This document shows positions 5,995 to 14,735 of a DNA stretch of 42,576 nt, in pieces. Numbering within the stretch: position 1 is the first letter of the stretch; every line of letters starts with the position of its first letter. Both the position numbers and the translations under genes were made by a program. Origin of the DNA: a virus; IMG/VR virus record IMGVR_UViG_3300030329_003371, positions 1 to 42,576 of that record. The stretch is one strand, 5' to 3'. The notes under the pieces were generated by a model. The model did no database searches and was not told the origin of the DNA. It saw nothing but the letters and a program-made list of their open reading frames with translations.

Positions 5995-7009
5995 TTACCA
6001 TCCCATAGCTAAATTCATTCTTGGCCCATTGATCAATAATCATCATAACATCTTCAGTGAAGTACTTCTCTGGCTCTTTGTAAATAGCCTTTGGATATAC
6101 TTTACCTTGTGGTGTTTCAATTCGATTAGCTGACTTGTTCCAAACACCTGCCTCTATACCAGCTTCCACCATTCCGTAGTACCGGTCAAGCCCTGTATCG
6201 TATCTTAGTAGAACTTCTACTGTTTTGTTCTCTTTGCTTAATCGAGACTTAAACATCTTGACCTTGATAATGTTACCAACAATCTCAGTACCATCACGTT
6301 CCTTCTTCTTACCAAGGTATGCAATGGTAGATGCGGCATACTTTAGGCCTGCACCTCCACCCATCTCCTTAGTAGGAATGTAACTACCAATCACTTCATA
6401 CACATGATTAGTAACTAGCATTGGTACATTGACCTTGGCTAGCTTCAAAGTAAGAACTCTGAATGCACCTTTGATTAACTGAGACTTTGTCATGTCTCTA
6501 ACATCTTTACCAGCAGTACTATCTTCAACTTCCTTCTGTGTAGATAGAAGGCCCAACGAATCAAGGACCATCATCATAGGAGGTCTCTTATCTTCTGGAG
6601 TCTTTTCATACTGCTCAATCACATTAAGAGCATGTGTTCTAAACTTCTGGATTGTATCAGGTTCAGCAACAATAACTCTCTGAGTATCGATTCCTCTAGT
6701 TTCCATCATCTCCTTTGTGACAGCTGCCTCTGTGTCATAGAACACAACCCCACCATCAGGATTGTCTGTAAGGAATTGTGATACAACTCCGAGAACAAAG
6801 AACGTCTTGCCTGTTGCACTCTCACCTGCAAACGCTGTTACCTTATTATTTGGTACACCTCCATAGATACTACCAGACAACACAGCATTGAGAATATACG
6901 ATCCAGTATCAATGGTCCCACTATACTCTCCACTAGCTAATCCATCGGCCGCAATGGATGTGTCCTCATCTTTTATGTCTTCGGCCAAGTTTCTAAAAAA
7001 GTCACTCAT
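5954..7009 (-). CDS. uvsX: RecA-like recombinase UvsX
   Basis: A 351-residue RecA/Rad51-fold ATPase. Walker A is GESATGKTFF around residue 66, Walker B-like hydrophobic stretch MMMVLDSLG follows, and the conserved VTNHVYE and MGGGAGLKYAAS blocks form the DNA-binding and core regions. UvsX forms the presynaptic filament in T4 recombination-dependent replication and works with UvsY, encoded at 34552-34989. The acidic C-terminal tail (NDREDDTVESDTE) is typical of the family. It sits between the membrane-protein gene and gp41, an arrangement common in marine T4-like genomes. Confidence 0.95.
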   Translation of the reverse strand: MSDFFRNLAEDIKDEDTSIAADGLASGEYSGTIDTGSYILNAVLSGSIYGGVPNNKVTAFAGESATGKTFFVLGVVSQFLTDNPDGGVVFYDTEAAVTKEMMETRGIDTQRVIVAEPDTIQKFRTHALNVIEQYEKTPEDKRPPMMMVLDSLGLLSTQKEVEDSTAGKDVRDMTKSQLIKGAFRVLTLKLAKVNVPMLVTNHVYEVIGSYIPTKEMGGGAGLKYAASTIAYLGKKKERDGTEIVGNIIKVKMFKSRLSKENKTVEVLLRYDTGLDRYYGMVEAGIEAGVWNKSANRIETPQGKVYPKAIYKEPEKYFTEDVMMIIDQWAKNEFSYGMVNDREDDTVESDTE

Positions 7010-7013
7010 ATTT

Positions 7014-7829
7014 TCACCTTACGTTTAAAATATCTTTTGTGTCAAGTTCTACAATCCCTTTGCGTCTGTAGTAACTCTTTCTTTTTGGTTTTGTTAAACC
7101 AATGTTAGCAGCTAGAAGAAGCAAAACAGCCAAGGGATCGAACACAATAATAACAAAAATAATAGTCCACCGAACAGCTGTTTCCAACTGATCTGTTCCC
7201 ACGTTTGATCCGTACACGAGCTCAGCAACATACCTGATAGGTCCAACGTCAGCCTCCAGCTTTATTTGTTCTTTTTGGAGCGTTGCTCTCTTAGTTTGGA
7301 GAGCTGAGATTGCACTTGCAGCCTCATCGATAGATCCATTAAGGTCATCTCGTTCTTCTCGTTGGGACTTCCTGACTGCAAGGGAGCCATCGGGTCCTCG
7401 AATGCGGTCGTACTCGATAAGAGTCTGAACTTGAGAATCGAGCTGGGAGATAACGTTTTCTGCATCGGTAATAATCCTCTGTTGACGGTTTATCTGCTTA
7501 TCCAATTGGGATATCTGTATTGTATTATCCCCCGATTGCAGGGTTTGGTCAATATGGGCTTTCGATAAAAATCCAAATATTCCTAAACTTGTAATCAGCA
7601 TTAGTAGAATTACTGCACCACTGAGATAGTATTTCAAGAACTTGGGTGTTATTTTCCAATTCTGATATAGCCAGGACACAGTTACTAATTTGGCAACTTC
7701 AAGTGACGTGCCCATTATTGCAACTGGAATAACTGCAGCTGCAAAGATTGCTACGAGCCCAACAATAGAGTAGTAAGCTGCTATAGCTGAAACAGCAATA
7801 GCAACAAAAAGCGCTAACCAATGAATCAA
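7014..7829 (-). CDS. Membrane protein with coiled-coil domain, 271 aa
   Basis: Three hydrophobic segments occupy roughly residues 2-22, 24-45 and 66-90. A long heptad-rich coiled coil follows (about 95-195, with ISQLDKQINRQQRI and similar), and a fourth membrane helix lies at about 218-243, ending in a very basic tail (KPKRKSYYRRKG). This topology places the coiled coil on one side of the inner membrane, anchored at both ends. Homologues are common as hypothetical or structural proteins near uvsX in cyanophages. The function is unknown. Possible roles are host membrane remodelling or lysis control, but no holin-type feature is evident. It overlaps the upstream gene by four bases. Confidence 0.75.
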   Translation of the reverse strand: MIHWLALFVAIAVSAIAAYYSIVGLVAIFAAAVIPVAIMGTSLEVAKLVTVSWLYQNWKITPKFLKYYLSGAVILLMLITSLGIFGFLSKAHIDQTLQSGDNTIQISQLDKQINRQQRIITDAENVISQLDSQVQTLIEYDRIRGPDGSLAVRKSQREERDDLNGSIDEAASAISALQTKRATLQKEQIKLEADVGPIRYVAELVYGSNVGTDQLETAVRWTIIFVIIVFDPLAVLLLLAANIGLTKPKRKSYYRRKGIVELDTKDILNVR

Positions 7830-8098
7830 CTGTTATATACTTTTGTAAGCTGGTCTCTAAACTGTTCGACCTTATCCATTCGGTTTGGCCAATAGATATA
7901 TTCTTTCTCAGGATTCTTCTGTAGATTGTTCAGAAGAGGCATAATCATATTGTACAGACTGTCGATCTTATTCTGTACATCACTAGAAACTGCCTGGGCT
8001 TTTTGTGCTGCCAGAACACTATCTTGAACTGCATCTAACTCTTCGGCATCCATTGCTGTGAAGCCAAAGTCAAAATCCATACCAGGTTTAACTGCCAT
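7826..8098 (-). CDS. Conserved marine T4-like phage protein, 90 aa
   Basis: Starts AVKPGMDFDFGFTAMDAEEL and is mostly helical, with a conserved SLYNMIMPLLNNLQ stretch and a YIYWPNR motif. I chose the ATG at 8098 because it overlaps the polymerase stop as TAATG. The longer frame to 8143 would extend into gene 43. Proteins of this pattern follow gp43 in many cyanophages, but their role is not established. The fixed position next to the polymerase suggests a replication accessory role. Confidence 0.8.
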   Translation of the reverse strand: MAVKPGMDFDFGFTAMDAEELDAVQDSVLAAQKAQAVSSDVQNKIDSLYNMIMPLLNNLQKNPEKEYIYWPNRMDKVEQFRDQLTKVYNS

Positions 8099-10707
8099 TA
8101 GAAATAATCCTCCAACGTAGCCTGTCCTTGTTCTACCTTCCACCCAATAGTTTCTGTGATAGTCTTCATCGGTTCAAGAAAGCTCTTCTCAAACTGTTTC
8201 TGATAATCAATATACTCTTCCACACCAAATTGTTTTGGTAGTGCTTGTGCAATTGAGATGACATTCTCACGAGCAGGGTTCGGTAGTTTCAAGTAACAGA
8301 ACTTAATTTTATCTCCTTCATAGACCGGATTGTATGTATTCACTAAATCATACCTATCCAGCATATCATTATAAACCAGTGCCCCACGTACATGGATTGG
8401 TGTACCTTTAGCATAAATTCTCGGTCCTTGACCTTTATATTTAGCTAAACCCTTAACCCCACGTGGGAACGCAATGTCTTCAAACGCAGACGAGAAGAAC
8501 TGCTTTCTAAACGATTCAACAAAGTCTAACAAGCTACGTTCATCTTGCTCCATGATAATCCGTATAGCTTTCTTCATGTTGTCTCTACAGATCAAAGGAA
8601 CAGACGATCGTTGAGTCTCTAGTCCCATAATCTTCATATATGGTTCTTTGAACCTTGTGCCTTCAAGATCAAACACATGCAATGCATACCGCTTCTTAGC
8701 TGTCCATATACCTTTGTCAGCAAGAGCCTCACGCTTCATGAACATCTTCTGTTCATAAGCATTCATATACGTAGCAAGTTTATTGTACACCTTATCAATA
8801 TATGGTTCAATAATCTTCTCAGCAGCACGGTCCATCCAGTCGATGATATTATCCGTAGTAGGCGTCTTTCCTTCAAAAGTTTTATCAACCAGCCTGTCAA
8901 GAGTGATATACATCGAATCTGTATCACACGCAATAACATAGTCTTCTCCTTCTGTACCAAGCGTCTTATTCATCCAATCGTTTACATGCTTCTCAGCCCA
9001 ACGAATGGACAATTGCCCGGACAGTGTTATTGATTCAGCATATCGAATATCAAACCATCTGAAGTACTGGTTACCTAGTGCACCATAAGCACTGTTCAGC
9101 TGAATCTTTTTAGCCATCTGCATATTGTCTAATTTAGCAATCTCAGCAGATAGGTCTTCTCCAGTATCCTCTTGCTTCTGTCTAACCTCGAGCATTTGCT
9201 TCTTGTATACAACACGGTCGTTGTACATCTTTTCCATTAACTTCGGAAGGAATCCTTTGAAGTCTTTTGTATACAATGCACCAGAGCCAGCCATAGCAAA
9301 GTTATTTGTTTCCAACCATTCTCTTAGTTCTTGGTTCTCATCAAGGTAGCCATTAAGCATCCTATCGATATGTATACCAGAGTATGGATGTATGATCTCT
9401 TTTGGTATCTTATATGAGTCCATTCCAACAAACGTGTCGGGACCAATATTATATTGCATAATCAAATGAGGGTATAGACTATTCAAGTCAAACGAAACAA
9501 CCCACTTATGCATACCAGTCTGAGGATCCTTAACATATGCACCCTCAACTTGTCGTTCCTTCTCTTCAACTTGCAACAGAGGAACAACAACGTTTCTTTC
9601 ATACAGATAGTTATGTATGATGATATCCCACATCCGGACAGATGTAAATGCGTCCTGCATATTGACTTTACCATCGTAAGCAATGGCATATGCTAGCTCG
9701 AGCAGTCCTAGTTTCTTATCCAGTTTATCGACAAGCTCAACGTCCTTGATGTTGTACTCAATGAACTTCTGGTAGTCATTCTTATACAATGACATCAGTC
9801 CATCATACTCACTATAGTCCAACTTCTTCTCACCAAGCTCAACACTACAAATATTATCTAGTGAGTAGCTCTCTTGCTGCGTATATGTAAACTTTCTATA
9901 CAGAGCAAGGTAGTCAAGAATGTTGATACCTAGTATCTCTGTAGCCCGTCTGATTCCTCTCGACTGACCTCTTTCTTGCCATGCACTAACAGCACGGCTT
10001 TCCTTGAACGAACCATCTTGTTCATTCTGGTACTTGAAGTCAATCTTTTTATGAGGACTCAGACGGAGAGCAGTTTCCTGATCAAAGAGATTAATGATCC
10101 TGTTAATGATGTATGGTATATCGAAGTTCTCGACGTTCCATCCAGTAACAACATCAACCTTTAACTCTTCCCACAGATTGAGAAAATCCAATAACAAGTG
10201 GTGCTCACTATCAGACTTGATATAAGTTACATCAGGTCTATCATTATCAAAATCACCACAACCTATAACATACACATGGTCTCTGCATTTGATACAGATA
10301 GCAGTGATCGGCTTAGCTGCTTCTGTGATGTCAGGGAACCCTTCATCAGCAGCCACCTCAATATCAATGTTAGCAACAGTGATAAGAGAAGCGTCATATT
10401 TAACAGTGCCAGGAAACGCCTCATTAAGAAACACATACAGATGGTTAGTCAGTCCATAGATTTCATAACCTTTGACATCCTTAAACTTCTTTATGTGCTC
10501 TCGACATTCGAATATATTCTCGAAGTCGATTCGTTTGACAGGTTTGCCTTTTAGGCTAGTAAACTCAGAGTTGCCTCTAAACTTATCTGTTGCAACGAAC
10601 ATATGTGGAGCGTAACGAACACGGTCAGTAAAACGACGTCCGTTTTCATATCCTACGACATAAATGTTATTGCCGAGGAGGTGCGCATTGGTATAGAATT
10701 TACTCAT
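8098..10707 (-). CDS. 43: Family B DNA polymerase gp43
   Basis: An 869-residue replicative polymerase, close to T4 gp43 (898). Exonuclease motifs are present: Asp115-Ile-Glu117 in ANIDIEVAA, then VTGWNVENFDIP. Polymerase motifs include SFDLNSLYPHLIM, KKIQLNSAYGALGNQYF, and CDTDSMY as motif C. A clamp-interaction peptide ends the protein (TLEDYF). It copies the phage genome, held on DNA by the clamp gp45. The sigma70-like promoter immediately upstream gives the gene its own start in addition to read-through. All key catalytic aspartates are present, so the enzyme should be active and proofreading. Confidence 0.97.
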   Translation of the reverse strand: MSKFYTNAHLLGNNIYVVGYENGRRFTDRVRYAPHMFVATDKFRGNSEFTSLKGKPVKRIDFENIFECREHIKKFKDVKGYEIYGLTNHLYVFLNEAFPGTVKYDASLITVANIDIEVAADEGFPDITEAAKPITAICIKCRDHVYVIGCGDFDNDRPDVTYIKSDSEHHLLLDFLNLWEELKVDVVTGWNVENFDIPYIINRIINLFDQETALRLSPHKKIDFKYQNEQDGSFKESRAVSAWQERGQSRGIRRATEILGINILDYLALYRKFTYTQQESYSLDNICSVELGEKKLDYSEYDGLMSLYKNDYQKFIEYNIKDVELVDKLDKKLGLLELAYAIAYDGKVNMQDAFTSVRMWDIIIHNYLYERNVVVPLLQVEEKERQVEGAYVKDPQTGMHKWVVSFDLNSLYPHLIMQYNIGPDTFVGMDSYKIPKEIIHPYSGIHIDRMLNGYLDENQELREWLETNNFAMAGSGALYTKDFKGFLPKLMEKMYNDRVVYKKQMLEVRQKQEDTGEDLSAEIAKLDNMQMAKKIQLNSAYGALGNQYFRWFDIRYAESITLSGQLSIRWAEKHVNDWMNKTLGTEGEDYVIACDTDSMYITLDRLVDKTFEGKTPTTDNIIDWMDRAAEKIIEPYIDKVYNKLATYMNAYEQKMFMKREALADKGIWTAKKRYALHVFDLEGTRFKEPYMKIMGLETQRSSVPLICRDNMKKAIRIIMEQDERSLLDFVESFRKQFFSSAFEDIAFPRGVKGLAKYKGQGPRIYAKGTPIHVRGALVYNDMLDRYDLVNTYNPVYEGDKIKFCYLKLPNPARENVISIAQALPKQFGVEEYIDYQKQFEKSFLEPMKTITETIGWKVEQGQATLEDYF

Positions 10708-10713
10708 ATTACT

Positions 10714-10742
10714 ATACTAATCGATGTCTGGGATTAGGTCAA
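10714..10742 (-). promoter_or_regulatory. Sigma70-like promoter for gene 43
   Basis: On the minus strand TTGACC (10742-10737), 17 bases, then TAGTAT (10719-10714), ending seven bases before the polymerase ATG. The -35 and spacing match the other early promoters here. The -10 is weaker (four of six). Confidence 0.55.
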
Positions 10743-10964
10743 CACATTAATTGTGGATTCGTGGGGATTTGGAATTGTTTCTAATTTAGCAAATCTGTCG
10801 TATGTGATAATGGCAACTTCTGTTGTTGACATAACTCTACCTTGGTAATCGACGTGCTCAGTTCTGTGCAGATGCGTAAACCCATTTGCAGATTGCAATG
10901 GTATCATGAACGTTGAATATAACGATGAGATTGCACCAATTGGCTCAATTGGGCTAACTGACAT
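10734..10964 (-). CDS. Hypothetical protein, 76 aa
   Basis: A small protein starting SVSPIEPIGAISS, with no cysteine-rich, membrane or catalytic motif that I recognise. Its start overlaps the lysozyme stop by 11 bases, consistent with co-translation. Its last codons overlap the -35 box of the gene 43 promoter. The function is unknown. It may be associated with lysis only by position. Confidence 0.55.
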   Translation of the reverse strand: MSVSPIEPIGAISSLYSTFMIPLQSANGFTHLHRTEHVDYQGRVMSTTEVAIITYDRFAKLETIPNPHESTINVLT

Positions 10965-11397
10965 CCCTCATCCTAGCTACGAGACGTTCAGCCCGTGCAC
11001 CAACTTGATTGTACCATCTACTATCAACCATCTCATCGGCTGCTTCATTCCAGTTCTGAGAATCAACTCCGCGTTTCATTCCTTTGAACTTCGACAGTCT
11101 TGGATATCCGAGGTTGAACATCATATTAGCAATTATTTGCTGAGCCTCTTCTGGCAAGCTGTCGAATTCCGGATAAAGTCTGCTGCAGTCAGACAAGACT
11201 GTTTCGATATCTTGGTCGAAGGCTTCAACGCATCTATCGGGTGAGACAGGGGTGTCAACGGCAAGCCCATGTTCTGGGTCATCTTCTCTAACAAGATGAC
11301 CGATCCCAAAAGTAGGATAGCCGAGATGATCAAGGTAGATCCTATGTACAATACCTTCATCTATTTCTAACTGCCTTCTTAACTTATCTACATCCAT
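10954..11397 (-). CDS. e: T4-type lysozyme (glycoside hydrolase family 24)
   Basis: A 147-residue endolysin-like muramidase. The catalytic triad of T4 lysozyme (Glu11, Asp20, Thr26) aligns to Glu14, Asp23 and Thr29 in EIDEGIVHRIYLDHLGYPT, followed by the family signature FGIGHL. The C-terminal helical lobe with IANMMFNLGYPRLSKFKGM matches T4 (FNMVFQMGE region). There is no signal peptide, so release would need a holin or another route. It cleaves the peptidoglycan glycan backbone. The position within the replication cluster rather than a lysis module is unusual for T4 itself. Confidence 0.9.
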   Translation of the reverse strand: MDVDKLRRQLEIDEGIVHRIYLDHLGYPTFGIGHLVREDDPEHGLAVDTPVSPDRCVEAFDQDIETVLSDCSRLYPEFDSLPEEAQQIIANMMFNLGYPRLSKFKGMKRGVDSQNWNEAADEMVDSRWYNQVGARAERLVARMRDVS

Positions 11398-11486
11398 TAT
11401 TCACCTCTCAGTTATAAAAAGTGCGGGCTAACCGTGGGCACCGCGCGTGTGTATTAAGGCACAACCCTTCCGGGGGGCGGACCCTG
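11398..11486 (-). other. GC-rich intergenic spacer between hsp20 and lysozyme
   Basis: These 89 bases are conspicuously richer in G+C than their surroundings and contain a run of six C followed by CGG. A short GTGC/GCAC pairing is followed by five T on the minus strand, which could be a weak terminator after hsp20. A TATAAC element lies just before the lysozyme start without a good -35. No ORF was seen. Confidence 0.35.
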
Positions 11487-11972
11487 TTATTTAGCTGAAA
11501 CTTTCTGGGCCCCTTCTTGAAGCAAGGTCTTTTTAGAAGACCCTAAAACTACTTTTCTTGGTTTTAACTGTTCCGGAATAAGCCGGACGAAATCAATAAC
11601 CAAGACTCCATCGACTAAGTCGGCTCCTTCGACTTCGACAAACTCTGCAACTGAGAATGCCTTTTGAAACCTACGAGTCCCGATGCCCTTGTGGACATAG
11701 TCCCGAGCCTCTTCTTCGGTAGGATTCTTCTCACCAGTAATGGTGACTTTGTTTTCTTTGACTTCAACATCTAACTCCTCTTTGCTGAAACCCGCTACTG
11801 CTAACTCAATTGAGAAGCGGTCGTCATCATGCTTAATGATGTTATAAGGTGGATACCCTTGTTGGCTAGTGTTATGGCCAACGGATGCTAGAGTTTCAAA
11901 CATACTATCAAAACCGATAGCAGTGGAACGAAAGGGATCAAAAATGTTATGAAGATTGCTATGTGTAACCAT
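11487..11972 (-). CDS. hsp20: Small heat-shock protein Hsp20 (IbpA-like)
   Basis: A 161-residue alpha-crystallin-family chaperone. The N-terminus (HNIFDPFRSTAIGFD) resembles IbpA, and the alpha-crystallin domain spans about residues 40-130 with PPYNIIKHDDDRFSIELAVAG split across strands. The VAGFSKEELDVEV and conserved RRFQKAFSV region are present. These proteins bind unfolding proteins without ATP. Hsp20 genes are a near-constant feature of marine T4-like phages. A sigma70-like promoter (12059-12031) and a GGAGG ribosome site lie directly upstream, so it can be expressed early and strongly. Confidence 0.93.
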   Translation of the reverse strand: MVTHSNLHNIFDPFRSTAIGFDSMFETLASVGHNTSQQGYPPYNIIKHDDDRFSIELAVAGFSKEELDVEVKENKVTITGEKNPTEEEARDYVHKGIGTRRFQKAFSVAEFVEVEGADLVDGVLVIDFVRLIPEQLKPRKVVLGSSKKTLLQEGAQKVSAK

Positions 11973-12030
11973 TGTTACCTCCTATTAAAGCAAGGTTAAA
12001 TTAATGCACCTCTTATGAGCGTGCATACTC

Positions 12031-12059
12031 AATATAATATATTTATGCTTGAAAGTCAA
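12031..12059 (-). promoter_or_regulatory. Sigma70-type early promoter for hsp20
   Basis: On the minus strand TTGACT (12059-12054), a 17-base spacer, then TATATT (12036-12031). A CATAAATA element inside the spacer is one base from the late box, so late use is possible as well. Confidence 0.7.
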
Positions 12060-12114
12060 CAGTTTTCATCTGGTTCATAAATATATTTTGGTCTTTTCTT
12101 GGGTTCCATACTAC

Positions 12115-12135
12115 GGTATTTCAACAACAAATACC
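12115..12135. other. Hairpin after the SGNH gene
   Basis: GGTATTT (12115-12121) pairs perfectly with AAATACC (12129-12135) around a seven-base loop, 18 bases below the stop of the 12153-12887 gene. No T-run follows on the minus strand, so it is not a standard terminator. It could protect an mRNA end. The rest of 11973-12152 holds only the hsp20 promoter. Confidence 0.35.
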
Positions 12136-12152
12136 AAAGAAGAACCTGCTTT

Positions 12153-12887
12153 TTAATTCTGTATATAATTCTCATAGTGTTCTCTCAGTGCATAGAAAAT
12201 TAATTCATTACCTAACGCGTTTGGATGTGCATCTTCATCACCGCCTATTGTATAATGATCAAATTCTTTTTCTTGATGGTGTCTAAAAAAGTGATCTATG
12301 TTCCATCCAGCAAGCATTCTGTTTGGTGGCCATCCAACAAATCTATCGTTTATTAGATGCACATGCGGTGACTTTAATATCTGTTGACCATACATATGAA
12401 TATCATACCGCTGATATGGATTTGGTTCTGGTCCTTGTATGAATACATAATTTATATTCATAGATTCTAATATCGTTTGAAGTGACCAAATTAACCTTAT
12501 AGTCTCATTTACAATCCCTTGTAGGTTTTGTAACTTGTACTTATCCATTGTCTCACAAATTTCCAAACAGCCTGGAAAGTTCTCGACTTGTACAGCATAT
12601 GTGGTCTCAGGAGAGAACGATCTCCATGGTGACTCATGATTAAATGATATTCTGTCCCACTCTGACCACATTACAACAACAAAGTCAATGTCCTTGAACT
12701 GGACAATTGCATCAAGCGTTTTACTGTATATCTCTCTGTTGCTAGCACCCATCTGAGCTTTGTTCGTCAATCTTAGATTTAGGTCTTTAGCTAACAGCTC
12801 AGGCCATATTGGGAATTGTTCTAATCCAATTGTCTTAGCATAATGTGCAGCAAAGCTACACCCCGTTACTACTAATCTCTTTTTCAT
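12153..12887 (-). CDS. SGNH-hydrolase-like protein, 244 aa
   Basis: The N-terminus carries VTGCSF with the candidate nucleophile Ser11 (block I). GASN at residues 47-50 supplies the glycine and asparagine of the oxyanion hole, and DAHPNALG near 219-226 supplies the catalytic Asp/His pair (block V). This fits the SGNH/GDSL esterase fold, whose members remove or transfer acyl groups on sugars, lipids or polysaccharides. The substrate is unknown. The start overlaps the oxygenase gene upstream by 32 bases. It is one of three SGNH-like proteins in this part of the window. Confidence 0.65.
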   Translation of the reverse strand: MKKRLVVTGCSFAAHYAKTIGLEQFPIWPELLAKDLNLRLTNKAQMGASNREIYSKTLDAIVQFKDIDFVVVMWSEWDRISFNHESPWRSFSPETTYAVQVENFPGCLEICETMDKYKLQNLQGIVNETIRLIWSLQTILESMNINYVFIQGPEPNPYQRYDIHMYGQQILKSPHVHLINDRFVGWPPNRMLAGWNIDHFFRHHQEKEFDHYTIGGDEDAHPNALGNELIFYALREHYENYIQN

Positions 12888-13488
12888 CGGCTAACATCTT
12901 TAATTCTGTCACAGGCATATCACCGGTTTTATAACTGTTAATTGTTGTCTTGAATACAATGATGTATCTTATTGCATTGCACAATCTTGATACTGGCAGA
13001 GATGCATGTGGTAGCCTTGCTGGAAAAGAGATTACTCGTCCTTCTTTATAAGGTGCTACACCTACCTGTGTACCATCACGATCAAAGAATCCTGTTCCAC
13101 CACCCCAGTTATGTTGCCATGCACATGGCATATACATAAATGTCCAATGTCCATCGTCATGATGAGGTACTCCCTCCATACCATATGTTGCTGCATTACC
13201 ATAAACTCTTTTAACTGTAACAACATCAGGACCAATAATACGTTGTTCAATTTGGTCCCACAACCTGGGCATCAGTCCTTTATCTTTTTTGAAGCCACAA
13301 TTCCAATAATTGGTCCCCTCATTAAAGTTATTTCCTTCGAGAGAGTTTTCAGTTCTATTTTGCTTGGTACCATCTTGGCGGTAAGCCCAGGCAGTTTTTC
13401 CATACTGCCAAATTCCTTGAGATAATAATTCGAATAACTCCACCTGCAAATCAAAGTCAATGCAGTTATCATGTAATTTTAATGTCAC
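12856..13488 (-). CDS. 2-oxoglutarate/Fe(II) oxygenase (prolyl-4-hydroxylase-like), 210 aa
   Basis: The iron ligands are visible: PHHDDGHW (His109/110, Asp111/112), distal His161 in LPHASLP, and Arg174 in AIRYIIVFKT for 2-oxoglutarate. GGGTGFFD and ISFPARLPH are typical of the phage P4H-like family. Such proteins are abundant in cyanophages, where their substrates are unresolved. The start overlaps the regA stop by four bases (ATGA), so its translation is tied to the replication operon. Confidence 0.75.
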   Translation of the reverse strand: MTLKLHDNCIDFDLQVELFELLSQGIWQYGKTAWAYRQDGTKQNRTENSLEGNNFNEGTNYWNCGFKKDKGLMPRLWDQIEQRIIGPDVVTVKRVYGNAATYGMEGVPHHDDGHWTFMYMPCAWQHNWGGGTGFFDRDGTQVGVAPYKEGRVISFPARLPHASLPVSRLCNAIRYIIVFKTTINSYKTGDMPVTELKMLADEKEISSNGV

Positions 13489-13886
13489 TTTTTCTTTCCT
13501 ATGTTATACTTTGCCACTAGTTCCCATTGATCTTTATCTTTGAACGGAATAATTTTTACCTGACTAAGAGGTGCTATTGGATCTGAAGTTGTGTTAGGAT
13601 CGTTAATGTTTACCAATCCCCATTCAGCTAATAAATTTGTTATTGTGTTGCGTCTTGCAATATCTTCAGCTGTAATGCTAGACGGCTTGCCATCTAATTT
13701 GAATAGCTCTTTAAAGTGAACTATGTAGTATCTACCTTGCTTGTGTAGAATGTGACAGCTCTGAAATAGTTTTCTGTCTTTTCTTGAAGCCACCCCAATG
13801 CGTGTTAATGTCTCACGCACTTTCAAAAAATCATCATCCTGTTTCAGAGATACTTCTACTAAGGAATCAATTACTGTTTGATTCAT
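13485..13886 (-). CDS. regA: Translational repressor RegA
   Basis: 133 residues, similar throughout to T4 RegA (122). The diagnostic block RKLFQSCHILHKQGRYYIVHFKE, here quoted in parts, contains QSCHIL and YYIVHFKEL. VRETLTRIGVAS and the C-terminal VAKYNIG also match. RegA binds the start regions of early phage mRNAs and blocks ribosome loading, and it normally follows gene 62. That order is kept here (gp62 start of overlap 20 bases upstream). The protein has a short N-terminal extension relative to T4. Confidence 0.92.
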   Translation of the reverse strand: MNQTVIDSLVEVSLKQDDDFLKVRETLTRIGVASRKDRKLFQSCHILHKQGRYYIVHFKELFKLDGKPSSITAEDIARRNTITNLLAEWGLVNINDPNTTSDPIAPLSQVKIIPFKDKDQWELVAKYNIGKKK

Positions 13887-14271
13887 TACTAATACCTCCG
13901 CATACCTTTGTTCTTATATCGTTTATTTGGTCGGAGGATAATATAGCTAGAGCTTGCTCAGCTTTCTTTGTGGAATAATCAAAATATAGTTTAACCATCT
14001 CTAAATCATTACTATCCTCAGCCTTCACCCATTTCGAAAATCTTTTTTTGGGCCTTATGCTATTTAGCAGATATTCATATTGGAGTCTGTTATCCAAATG
14101 TGGATACCCGTTCATCTTATTGCTATACATTAACGTATCAGCAAAATAGGATAGAGATTTGTTGGTCAAAAACGGAACATAAGCATCTTCAGCTAGCTTA
14201 TCATTATCAGTATCAACCATTAGATTCTTTTTGTTATGGTTAATACTATTCACATAATCAAATGGTTTCAT
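13867..14271 (-). CDS. 62: Clamp-loader small subunit gp62
   Basis: 134 residues, shorter than T4 gp62 (187) but of typical marine-phage size. Recognisable features are the N-terminus KPFDYVNSIN, NKSLSYFADT, QYEYLLNSIRPKKRFSKW and the C-terminal helical tail. In the T4 scheme one gp62 joins four gp44 ATPases to load the gp45 clamp. Its position directly before regA is conserved. Its separation from gene 44 by about 2.8 kb of accessory genes is unusual. Confidence 0.88.
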   Translation of the reverse strand: MKPFDYVNSINHNKKNLMVDTDNDKLAEDAYVPFLTNKSLSYFADTLMYSNKMNGYPHLDNRLQYEYLLNSIRPKKRFSKWVKAEDSNDLEMVKLYFDYSTKKAEQALAILSSDQINDIRTKVCGGISNESNSN

Positions 14272-14735
14272 TTTAAATCCAACGTAAGTTGTTGTAAATC
14301 ATATTCATAATTTCGAGAATCTTCATTGTCTCTTAATAACCATGCACCATTGTTGATGTGAAATCTATGAGCCATCTCGGTCTTCGGTGATAATGTTACT
14401 AATCTTTCATATTCATTATCCATTGCCCAGTCTCTCAAGTCAAATATTATTTGCCTGCCAGCTCTTGGTTTATATGACCAAACTGTATATGCAACAACAA
14501 TTTTATTGTGCTCCCAATTACTTTGATGCTTTAGATTGACTATGTCTCTTACATCTGTCGGTACTTTAGGCAATGTAGCTGTGCAAACTACTGCATCTGG
14601 ATCTTGAAAGGCCCCACGACAAAAGATTGGACCCATACGTCTTCTCCATTCAAAAGAGAGACCTGGTCTTACTGGATCATCTGCAATCGGCGCCCACGTA
14701 TCAAAATCACTTACTGGTAGTTTTGAAAACATCAT
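14268..14735 (-). CDS. GNAT-like acetyltransferase candidate, 155 aa
   Basis: The C-terminal half contains AHRFHINNGAWLLRDN, which resembles the acetyl-CoA-binding and terminal region of GNAT proteins (A-x-R-F-H-x-x-N-G-A). The preceding DNEYERLVTLSPKTEM is compatible with a GNAT core strand/helix. The N-terminal part has two-Cys segments without a known motif. It lies between the second SGNH-like gene and gp62, overlapping both. Acetyltransferases and SGNH esterases would act on related acyl substrates, so a joint role is possible. Confidence 0.5.
   Translation of the reverse strand: MMFSKLPVSDFDTWAPIADDPVRPGLSFEWRRRMGPIFCRGAFQDPDAVVCTATLPKVPTDVRDIVNLKHQSNWEHNKIVVAYTVWSYKPRAGRQIIFDLRDWAMDNEYERLVTLSPKTEMAHRFHINNGAWLLRDNEDSRNYEYDLQQLTLDLK

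Noticed and set aside
10198-10554. Plus-strand frame of 118 codons inside gene 43
   Set aside because: It lies opposite the exonuclease domain of the polymerase and has no ribosome site, promoter or family resemblance.
12067-12118. 17-codon minus-strand ORF (MEPKKRPKYIYEPDENC) between the SGNH and hsp20 genes
   Set aside because: It has no ribosome site and its stop falls in the -35 box of the hsp20 promoter, so it is most likely chance.
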